64,000 nt of DNA from NCBI RefSeq assembly GCF_016863475.1, contig NZ_BOOY01000039.1, positions 62,001 through 126,000 on the forward strand, in the 5' to 3' direction. Position 1 is the stretch's first letter. Every line of letters starts with the position of its first letter. Under the pieces are notes generated by a model. It saw nothing but the letters and a program-made list of their open reading frames with translations. It was not told the origin of the DNA and did no database searches. The position numbers and the translations under genes are program-made. The stretch is from Spirilliplanes yamanashiensis. GTDB taxonomy: Bacteria > Actinomycetota > Actinomycetes > Mycobacteriales > Micromonosporaceae. Of the stretch, positions 58,143 through 64,000 are shown piece after piece.

Positions 58143-59732
58143 TCAGCGTTCGGTGACGTCGCGGACCGTCGCCGCCGTGCTGACGGACGACGCGTTCCAC
58201 TTCTGGAAATCGGTGCCGTTGCAGGTGCCCATCACCAGCTTGCTGGCGTTGATGTTCCAGGTCTCGTCCCACAGGTCCGGGTTGGGCGCGGCCGGGTCGG
58301 TGACGGTCAGGCACGTGCCGGGGCCGCCCGGGGCCAGCGACTCGATGCGGTAGCTGGTCGTCTTGTTGCCGGTGTCGCCCCACACCCGCCACTGGTGGGC
58401 GGCCGCGACGATGCCGCCCGGGTTGCAGGTGGTGACGACGACGTAGTAGCCCGGCCGGGCCGTGGTGCCGGGGCCGCGCAGGCAGTACGCCTGCGTGGTG
58501 CCCGTCGGCACGGTCCAGATGGGCCCGTCGGCGTGGTCCTCCCCCGCCGGCACCTGCGGCACGTTCCACCGCTGGTTCCAGAGCACCTCGCCGGTGAGCG
58601 GCTGCTTGCACGGGAAGCTGATCAGGTACTCGGAGGTGACGTCGTCGGCGGTGACGTCGATGCACCGGCCGAACTGCGCCCCGTTGACGAGCTGGCCGGT
58701 GGCCGGGCCCGCCTTGCCGCCGCCGGTCGCCGACGAGGTGAAGAACGTCTGCTGGACCTGCCACGTGCCGGGCTGGGTGCAGTACGAGGCCGACTTCATG
58801 GCGACCAGCTGCACGGTGGCGTCGGCGTACTCGGCGCTGGACTCCATGCACCGGCGGGTGGTCGCGTTCGGCATCACGTAGAAGGCGCTGGAGTCGTCCG
58901 ACCCCCACACCTGCCGGGCCACCAGGTCGGCGGCGCACAGCTGGAACGTGACCGGGGCGTTCAGGGCCATCGTGCCGGCGTCCACGCACAGCCGCTGCCC
59001 GCCGGCCTTGATCTTGGTCAGCTGCAGGGTCAGGCCGGCGGTGTACGCGAACTGCTGCCGCGCGTCCGCCGGGTTGCACGGCCGGATGAGCAGCTGGGTG
59101 TTCAGCGGCGCGGTGGAGCCCGCCGCGAAGCAGTAGTCGGGGGTGCCGGCGTTGCCGAAGCTGCGGATGATGCCGCCGGGCACCTTCTCGTTCTGGATGA
59201 CCGTGGTGAACGTGTAGGTGGCCGACATGGTGCGGCTGATGCCGGCGGTGCCGGTGGAGACGATCAGCGCGTACGCCGGCATCCCGGTGGCCGTGGGCCC
59301 GCAGCCCCACAGCGAGGACGGGACGGTGCCGGCGACCGGCGGGGTGGTCGAGTAGTACACCCGCACGCTGAAGGTGGCGCCGCCGCCCGCGCTGACCGGC
59401 CCGGACAGCGCCGGGCGCGGCGCGGTGGTGCACGGCAGCGCCTGCGGGTCGCCGGTGCCGTCGGTGCGCCGGGCGAGCCGGACAGCGCTCAGCGCGACGT
59501 CGAGGCCCGACTGGGCGGCGGCCAGGGCGGTCATCCGGCTGGTGTCGCGGCGGGTGTTGCGCTGCTCGGCGCTGACCACGGACGCCAGCACCATGCTGAG
59601 CCCGAGCGCGACGACGGTGAGCAGCATCGCCATCGGCATCGACCCGCGGTCGTCGCCGGCGCGTGGCGCGCCCAGGAGCGGCCCGCGCCCCGGCGCGGTC
59701 CACGCTCGCGCTCGACGGACCATGACGCTCAC
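58143..59732 (-). CDS. PilX-like exported protein with ricin/trefoil-type repeats
   Basis: 529 residues from a GTG (ATG three codons later possible). Residues 28-55 form a prepilin-like segment (DRGSMPMAMLLTVVALGLSM) with a following TALAAAQSGLDVALSAVR helix, as in type IV PilX/minor-pilin-like proteins. The long C-terminal part (about 190-510) has several Cys and QxW-type signatures of ricin-B-like lectin repeats (TPDYCFAAG…LLIRPCNPADARQQF, GRCIDVTADDV, YCLRGPG, CLTVTDP…FQKWN). It may display a carbohydrate-binding head at the surface. No other pilus genes are in the window. Confidence 0.8.
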   Translation of the reverse strand: MSVMVRRARAWTAPGRGPLLGAPRAGDDRGSMPMAMLLTVVALGLSMVLASVVSAEQRNTRRDTSRMTALAAAQSGLDVALSAVRLARRTDGTGDPQALPCTTAPRPALSGPVSAGGGATFSVRVYYSTTPPVAGTVPSSLWGCGPTATGMPAYALIVSTGTAGISRTMSATYTFTTVIQNEKVPGGIIRSFGNAGTPDYCFAAGSTAPLNTQLLIRPCNPADARQQFAYTAGLTLQLTKIKAGGQRLCVDAGTMALNAPVTFQLCAADLVARQVWGSDDSSAFYVMPNATTRRCMESSAEYADATVQLVAMKSASYCTQPGTWQVQQTFFTSSATGGGKAGPATGQLVNGAQFGRCIDVTADDVTSEYLISFPCKQPLTGEVLWNQRWNVPQVPAGEDHADGPIWTVPTGTTQAYCLRGPGTTARPGYYVVVTTCNPGGIVAAAHQWRVWGDTGNKTTSYRIESLAPGGPGTCLTVTDPAAPNPDLWDETWNINASKLVMGTCNGTDFQKWNASSVSTAATVRDVTER

Positions 59733-59797
59733 ATCGGCCGCGGGGGCGCCGACCTTGAGGAAGACACTGATTTTATTACCGGCCGTACCATGCGCCG

Positions 59798-59992
59798 ATG
59801 GGCAGATTTCTGGCGATCTTCCACGGCGCCGCCGACGAGGCCGGCCGGGCCGGCCTCTCCGACGAGCAGCAGGGCGAGTTCATGCGGGTGTGGGCGGCGT
59901 GGGCGCAGGCCCACGAGCGGGCCCTGGCCGACCCGGGCGCCCCGCTGTTCCGGAAGAAGCGGGTGGAGTGCCCGCCGCCGCCCGCCGGCTAG
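59798..59992 (+). CDS. Truncated YciI-like small protein (internal deletion)
   Basis: 64 residues. The N-terminal 55 (MGRFLAIFHGAADEAGRAGL, WAAWAQAHERALADPGAPLF, RKKRV) match the start of a common ~120-residue actinobacterial YciI-related protein. The last residues (ECPPPPAG) match its usual C-terminus. The ~55 residues that normally lie between, including the central beta-strands, are missing in frame. The gene is therefore probably a deletion derivative; whether it folds is doubtful. Upstream sequence is AT-rich for the region. Confidence 0.6.
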   Translation: MGRFLAIFHGAADEAGRAGLSDEQQGEFMRVWAAWAQAHERALADPGAPLFRKKRVECPPPPAG

Positions 59993-59995
59993 CGC

Positions 59996-61627
59996 TCAGG
60001 CGGGTGGCTTCACGGGCAGCTCGATGGTGAAGGTGGTGCCCGGGCCGGGCTGGTCGGCCAGGGCGATGGTGCCCTGGTGGCGCTCGACGATGGCGCGGGT
60101 GATGACCAGGCCCAGGCCCGTGCCGGGGATCCGCCGGTCGAGGGCGGACGACGCCCGGTAGAAGCGGCGGAACAGCCGCGGCCGGTCGGCGGGCGGGATG
60201 CCGATGCCGCTGTCGGCGACCGACCAGGTGATCCGGTCCACGCCGTCGTCGTCGGTGCGGGTGCCGGCGGTGACGGTGATGGTGCCGCCGGCGGGCGTGT
60301 ACTTGATGGCGTTCGACAGCAGGTTGTCGGCGACCTGGCGCAGCCGGTCCGGGTCGGCGTGCAGCGGCAGCCGCGGCGGCACCGTGACCGTGACGGTCAG
60401 GTTCTTGTCGGCGACCGGCCGGGCGACGGCCTGCACGGCCGTGTCGATGATGCCGGCGAGGTCGACGGCGGTGGGGTGGATGGCCAGGTGGCCGGACTCC
60501 AGGCGCGCCAGGTCGAGCAGGTCCTCGGCCATCACGGTGAGCCGCTGCGCGTTGCGGGTGATGGTGTCGAGGTAGCGGCCCAGCTCCTGCGGCGTCAGCG
60601 TGCCGGTCTCCTCGCTGACCATCGCCGCGGTGGCGGTGATCGCCGTGAGCGGGTTGCGCAGCTCGTGGGTGACCAGCGCGAGGAACTCGTCCTTGGTGCG
60701 GGCCAGCTCGACGGCGAGCTCCTCGGCGCGTCGCCGCTCCAGGTACTGCCCGACGTGCGCGGCGACGCCGGACAGCAGCCCGGTGAGGGTGTCCTCCGGG
60801 TCCTCCGCGCGGTCGCCGTACACGCACAGGGCGCCGAGGATGGTGGATCCGGCCCAGATCGGCACGCCCACCGCGACGTGCAGGCCGATCGCCGCGGCGG
60901 CCCGGCTGCGCACGGACCCGGTGTCGGCGGCGAGGTCGGGGATCCACAGCGGCCGGCGCTCGCCGTGGACGCGGCCGGGCAGCCCCATGCCGTAGTCGAG
61001 CTCGTCGATCGCGAACGCGCCCAGCCGGCGGCCGGGCTCGGCGTGCCGGGCGGCGCAGAGCAGCAGCTGCCGGTCCACGTCCACCAGCCACAGCTCGGCC
61101 ACCGGCCAGCCCATCTTCACGCCGAGCGCCTCCACGACCCGGGCGGCGGCCGCCCCGCTGGACTCCGCCTCGGCCAGCCCGCGCGACACCGCGGTCTCCA
61201 CCGCGGAGAACCGGCCGGCGCGCACCGCGGTGGTCACGTCGTGGGCGAAGGCGTGGAACACGGGCCCGCCCGGGGTGTCCGTGGCGGTCAGCGTCATCTC
61301 GATCGGGAACTCGTGGCCGTCGCGGTGCAGCGCGTTCAGCTGCAACCGCTGCCCCAGCACCCGCCCGGGGCCGCCCGCCGCCACCCGGCGCAGGCCGGCG
61401 CGGTGCTGGTCGCGGAACCGCTCCGGAATGATGAGGGCGGTGATCTCGCGCCCGCACGCCTCGGCGTGGGAGTGACCGAACGTCGCCTCGGCGGCGGCGT
61501 TCCAGCCGACCACCCGGTCGGTGGAGTCGATGGCGACGTACGCCTCCAGCGCCGCGGCCAGCACGGCCTCCGGCTCGTGCAGCACCTGGTGGTTGCAGAT
61601 GACCGGTGTGACGTCCGGACGGCCCAT
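59996..61627 (-). CDS. PAS-GAF sensor histidine kinase
   Basis: 543 residues, cytoplasmic. Layout: PAS (about 18-135; AYVAIDSTDRVVGWNAAAEA, NALHRDGHEFPIEMTLTATD), GAF (about 140-300; LDYGMGLPGRVHGERRPLWI, GSTILGALCVYGDR), HisKA with the phospho-acceptor His in LALVTHELRNPLTAITA, and HATPase_c with DRLRQVADNLLSNAIKYTPA, DSGIGIP and GTGLGLVITRAIVERH. No membrane segment, so it senses an intracellular or diffusible cue such as a small ligand or redox state. No response regulator is adjacent, so it is an orphan kinase. Confidence 0.93.
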   Translation of the reverse strand: MGRPDVTPVICNHQVLHEPEAVLAAALEAYVAIDSTDRVVGWNAAAEATFGHSHAEACGREITALIIPERFRDQHRAGLRRVAAGGPGRVLGQRLQLNALHRDGHEFPIEMTLTATDTPGGPVFHAFAHDVTTAVRAGRFSAVETAVSRGLAEAESSGAAAARVVEALGVKMGWPVAELWLVDVDRQLLLCAARHAEPGRRLGAFAIDELDYGMGLPGRVHGERRPLWIPDLAADTGSVRSRAAAAIGLHVAVGVPIWAGSTILGALCVYGDRAEDPEDTLTGLLSGVAAHVGQYLERRRAEELAVELARTKDEFLALVTHELRNPLTAITATAAMVSEETGTLTPQELGRYLDTITRNAQRLTVMAEDLLDLARLESGHLAIHPTAVDLAGIIDTAVQAVARPVADKNLTVTVTVPPRLPLHADPDRLRQVADNLLSNAIKYTPAGGTITVTAGTRTDDDGVDRITWSVADSGIGIPPADRPRLFRRFYRASSALDRRIPGTGLGLVITRAIVERHQGTIALADQPGPGTTFTIELPVKPPA

Positions 61628-61819
61628 GCCCGGTCCCCCTTCGCCGCTGCGTTCGCCTCGTCCGCGTCGTGCGTGCGGCGCCGCCCGGGGGGACGGGGGA
61701 CAGGCGCTGCCGGGGCAGCGTATCGCGATGTCCGGCGCGGCGACCCGGCATCGGCGCGACCCGGCGGCCGCGGTCTAGCCTGAGACCGGGCAGCCCGGCC
61801 GAGCAGGAGGAGACAACCC

Positions 61820-62398
61820 ATGCGTGACCTGGTCTACACCGGTTTCATGTCGCTGGACGGCGTGGTCGACTCGCCGGGCGGCGGGCCGGGGGAGGGCCAC
61901 CGCAGCGGCGGGTGGGTGTTCAAGGACCTGGAGTTCGTCGAGGAGGCGTGGTCGCTGAAGGGCGAGGAGCTCGCCGACACGACGGCGCTGATGTTCGGCC
62001 GCCGCAGCTACGAGGCGTTCGCGCCGGTCTGGCCGGGCTCGGAGGACCACGCCGCCTACCGGGACCTGCCCAAGTACGTGGTGTCGGGCACGCTGACCGA
62101 CGACGCCCTCGTCGACGGCTGGGGGCCGACGACGATCCTGCGCTCGACCGAGGACGTCGCCGCCCTCAAGCGGGGCGAGGGCGGGGCGATCTTCATCCAC
62201 GGCAGTGCCGAGCTGGCCCGCCGGCTGTCGGACGCCGGCCTGATCGACCGGTACCACCTGCTCGTCTTCCCGGTGCTGCTCGGCGCCGGCAAGAGCCTGT
62301 TCGGCCGGGCCGACCGGGACAAGCACATGCTGACGCTGCGGGAGTCGCAGAGCTATCCCAACGGCATCCTCAAGCTCATCTACGACGTCCGGCGCTGA
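61820..62398 (+). CDS. RibD C-terminal/dihydrofolate-reductase-like protein
   Basis: 192 residues with AGGAGGAGA before the ATG. The DHFR-like fold is marked by DLVYTGFMSLDGVVDSPGGG, LMFGRRSYEAFAPVWPG, PKYVVSGTLTD, IFIHGSAELARRLSDAGLID and HLLVFPVLLGAGKSLFG. These stand-alone RibD-C proteins are NADPH-dependent reductases with unassigned substrates in most cases; trimethoprim resistance or folate salvage occurs for some. The FGGY kinase follows 5 bp later. Confidence 0.9.
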   Translation: MRDLVYTGFMSLDGVVDSPGGGPGEGHRSGGWVFKDLEFVEEAWSLKGEELADTTALMFGRRSYEAFAPVWPGSEDHAAYRDLPKYVVSGTLTDDALVDGWGPTTILRSTEDVAALKRGEGGAIFIHGSAELARRLSDAGLIDRYHLLVFPVLLGAGKSLFGRADRDKHMLTLRESQSYPNGILKLIYDVRR

Positions 62399-62403
62399 CC
62401 GCG

Positions 62404-63882
62404 ATGCCCCGCACCGACGACGTCGCGCTCGACGCGGCACTGGACCCGCTGGTCCTGGCCATGGACATCGGGTCGACCGCCACCCGCGGCGGGGTGTACG
62501 ACGCGTCCGGCCGGCCGGTGCGCGGCCTGCAGCACAAGGTGCCGCACGCCTTCACGGTCGCCCCCGACGGCACCTCCGTCATCGACCCCGACCAGGTGAC
62601 CGCCGAGGTCGGGCAGGTCCTCGACGCGGTGACCGGCGACCGGCGGCTGGGCACGCGCATCGCCGGCGTCGCGATGGACACCTTCGCCGCCTCGCTGATC
62701 GCCGTCGACGCGGCCGGGCGCGCCCTCACCCCGTGCATCACCTACGCCGACTCGCGCAGCGCCGCCGCGGTCGCGGCACTGCGCGCGGAGCTCGACGAGC
62801 ACGCCGTGCAGCAGCGCACCGGCACCCGCCTTCACACCAGCTACCACGCCCCGCGCCTGCGCTGGCTCGCGGCCACCCAGCCGCGCGTCGTCGCCGCGGC
62901 CGCGCACTGGTGGTCGCTGGGCGAGTACATCCTGGCCCGGCTGACCGGGCAGCCGCTCGCCGGGACGTCCACAATGGCGTGGACCGGCCTGCTCGACCGC
63001 CGCACCGGCGAGCTCGACGCCGAGCTGCTCGCCGCCGCCGGCATCGCCGCCGCGCAGCTGTCCCCGCCGCGCGACATGACGGAACCCGCGCCGCCCGCTG
63101 CCCCGGCCCGCCGGCCCGCCCTGGCCCGGGCCGTGTGGTTCCCCGTCATCACCGACGGCTTCGCCAGCAACATCGGCGCCGGGGCGACCGACGCCACGGT
63201 GCTCACCGCGGCCACCGCCACCAGCGGCGCGCTGCGGGTGCTGCTCGACGGCCCCGCCGATCCGCTGCCGTCCGGGCTGTGGAACTACCGCGTCGGGGCG
63301 CGGCACACCCTGCTCGGCGGCGCGATCAACGACGTCGGCCGCGCCGTCAGCTGGGCGCAGGAGACGCTGCGGCTCAGCCCGGCGCTCGGCGCCGTCCTCA
63401 CCGCGCCGCCCACCGACGCCACCCCGCTCGTGCTGCCGTACCTCACCGGCGAACGCGCGCCCGGCTGGGTCGGCGGGGCCCGCGCCGTCCTCACCGGGGT
63501 GTCGGCCGCCACCGACGCCGACACCCTGTTCCGCGGGATCGTCGAGGGCGTCGCCATGACCTACGCGCGCGTCGCCGACGAGCTGCGCCCCGCCGCCCCG
63601 GGTGTCCTGGAGGTGGCGGCGGCGGGCCGGGTCAGCAACGACCAGCCCGAGTGGCTGCAGGTCCTCGCCGACGTCCTCGGCCGGCCCGTCACCCACGTGA
63701 CCCGGCGGCGCGCCACGCAGCGCGGCACGGCCCTGCTCGCCCTCGACGTGCTGGCGCCCGGCGTGCCGCGCGCGCCCCGGGCCACCGGCGCCACGTACGA
63801 GCCGCGGCCCGCCCACGTGGAGCACTACGCGCAGCGTCGCGCCCGGTTCGCCGCGGTGTACGACGCCCTGGTGCGCGGCTGA
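62404..63882 (+). CDS. FGGY family carbohydrate kinase, gluconokinase-like
   Basis: 492 residues. Two actin-like ATPase domains: N-terminal LVLAMDIGSTATRGGVYDAS (phosphate 1), ITYADSRSAAAVAALRAEL and the C-terminal nucleotide loop ATSGALRVLLDGP… GERAPGW… RGIVEGVAMTYARV followed by EVAAAGRVSNDQPEWLQVLA. The VLPYLTGERAPGW motif is characteristic of gluconokinase/xylulokinase relatives. It phosphorylates a sugar or sugar acid; gluconate is the best guess. Starts 5 bp after the reductase stop. Confidence 0.9.
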   Translation: MPRTDDVALDAALDPLVLAMDIGSTATRGGVYDASGRPVRGLQHKVPHAFTVAPDGTSVIDPDQVTAEVGQVLDAVTGDRRLGTRIAGVAMDTFAASLIAVDAAGRALTPCITYADSRSAAAVAALRAELDEHAVQQRTGTRLHTSYHAPRLRWLAATQPRVVAAAAHWWSLGEYILARLTGQPLAGTSTMAWTGLLDRRTGELDAELLAAAGIAAAQLSPPRDMTEPAPPAAPARRPALARAVWFPVITDGFASNIGAGATDATVLTAATATSGALRVLLDGPADPLPSGLWNYRVGARHTLLGGAINDVGRAVSWAQETLRLSPALGAVLTAPPTDATPLVLPYLTGERAPGWVGGARAVLTGVSAATDADTLFRGIVEGVAMTYARVADELRPAAPGVLEVAAAGRVSNDQPEWLQVLADVLGRPVTHVTRRRATQRGTALLALDVLAPGVPRAPRATGATYEPRPAHVEHYAQRRARFAAVYDALVRG

Positions 63883-63892
63883 CGCGCGGGCG

Positions 63893-64000
63893 TCAGCGCC
63901 ACCAGTCGTCGAGCGGGGTGACGGGCAGCGCCCGCTTGTGGCGGGTCGCCAGGAACGTCGCCTCGATCCGGGCGGCCACCTCCGGCGGCACGTCGGCGCC
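63893..64000 (-). CDS. C-terminal end of an unidentified protein
   Basis: The minus strand carries 35 in-frame codons and a stop entering from the right edge ([20 protein letters not shown], then [14 protein letters not shown]). The hydrophilic, Arg-rich helix and the aromatic end look like genuine protein. Too little is present to name a family. Confidence 0.6.
   Translation of the reverse strand, partial: GADVPPEVAARIEATFLATRHKRALPVTPLDDWWR

Overview
The window is very GC-rich (roughly 70-75 %) with near-saturated third-codon GC, many GTG starts and many apparently leaderless genes. GlnE, GlnA2, NadE with a fused glutaminase, MmyB-type XRE regulators and secreted F5/8C-domain glycosidases together point to a filamentous actinobacterium, most likely in the Micromonosporaceae. 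That placement is inference from gene content and style, not from a marker gene. I see no rRNA, tRNA, prophage, insertion sequence or CRISPR array.

1-7.5 kb is an accessory strip with signs of decay. It holds a GNAT acetyltransferase cut by the left edge and two broken XRE/TPR regulators. Between them lies a persulfide/sulfite detoxification operon under a CstR-like regulator, with the same 14-bp palindrome ahead of the regulator and ahead of the operon. The operon's first rhodanese is frameshifted. An Excalibur-domain protein follows. 7.5-14.7 kb carries an SDR with its MmyB-type regulator, small hypothetical proteins, a gamma-glutamylcyclotransferase, two GNATs, an ECF sigma factor overlapping a one-TM partner, and a DUF218 protein with an unusual Arg/Ala-rich extension.

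14.8-19.6 kb looks like a polysaccharide-degradation locus. A secreted GH16 enzyme with three F5/8C modules and an F5/8C-DUF1996 protein are followed by a LacI regulator. AGCGCT-centred operator-like sites lie before the first gene and before the regulator. 19.6-29.2 kb mixes housekeeping and accessory genes: a DUF4232 lipoprotein, an M15 peptidase, a methyltransferase, asd, an SDR, a 594-residue Lys/Ala/Thr-rich histone-like protein, an RNB ribonuclease, a VOC protein and panB.

29.3-39.6 kb is a core metabolic block: nadE, divergent glnA2, DUF350, a WYL regulator with a VOC protein, a class I amidotransferase almost fused to glnE, and a polytopic membrane protein. 39.6-46.2 kb has a zinc dehydrogenase, an LPVTG-anchored phytase-like protein, a SigB/F-type sigma factor, a phosphotransferase and an SRPBCC protein.

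46.2-50.2 kb is the most interesting region. nhaA and the next transcription unit, an ABC-2 exporter, each begin with the same 26-nt sequence, placed exactly 7 nt after a -10-like hexamer. This looks like a shared 5'-leader RNA. An arsenic module follows at 50.2-53.5 kb: ArsR, an ArsO-like flavoprotein with Cys pairs at both ends, and an MFS transporter. The right end carries a lipoprotein and a Tat-exported haem peroxidase, an AraC regulator, a YdjM-like membrane protein, a PilX-like protein with a trefoil-like exported region, a YciI-like remnant, a PAS-GAF histidine kinase, a RibD-type reductase, an FGGY kinase and a clipped gene.
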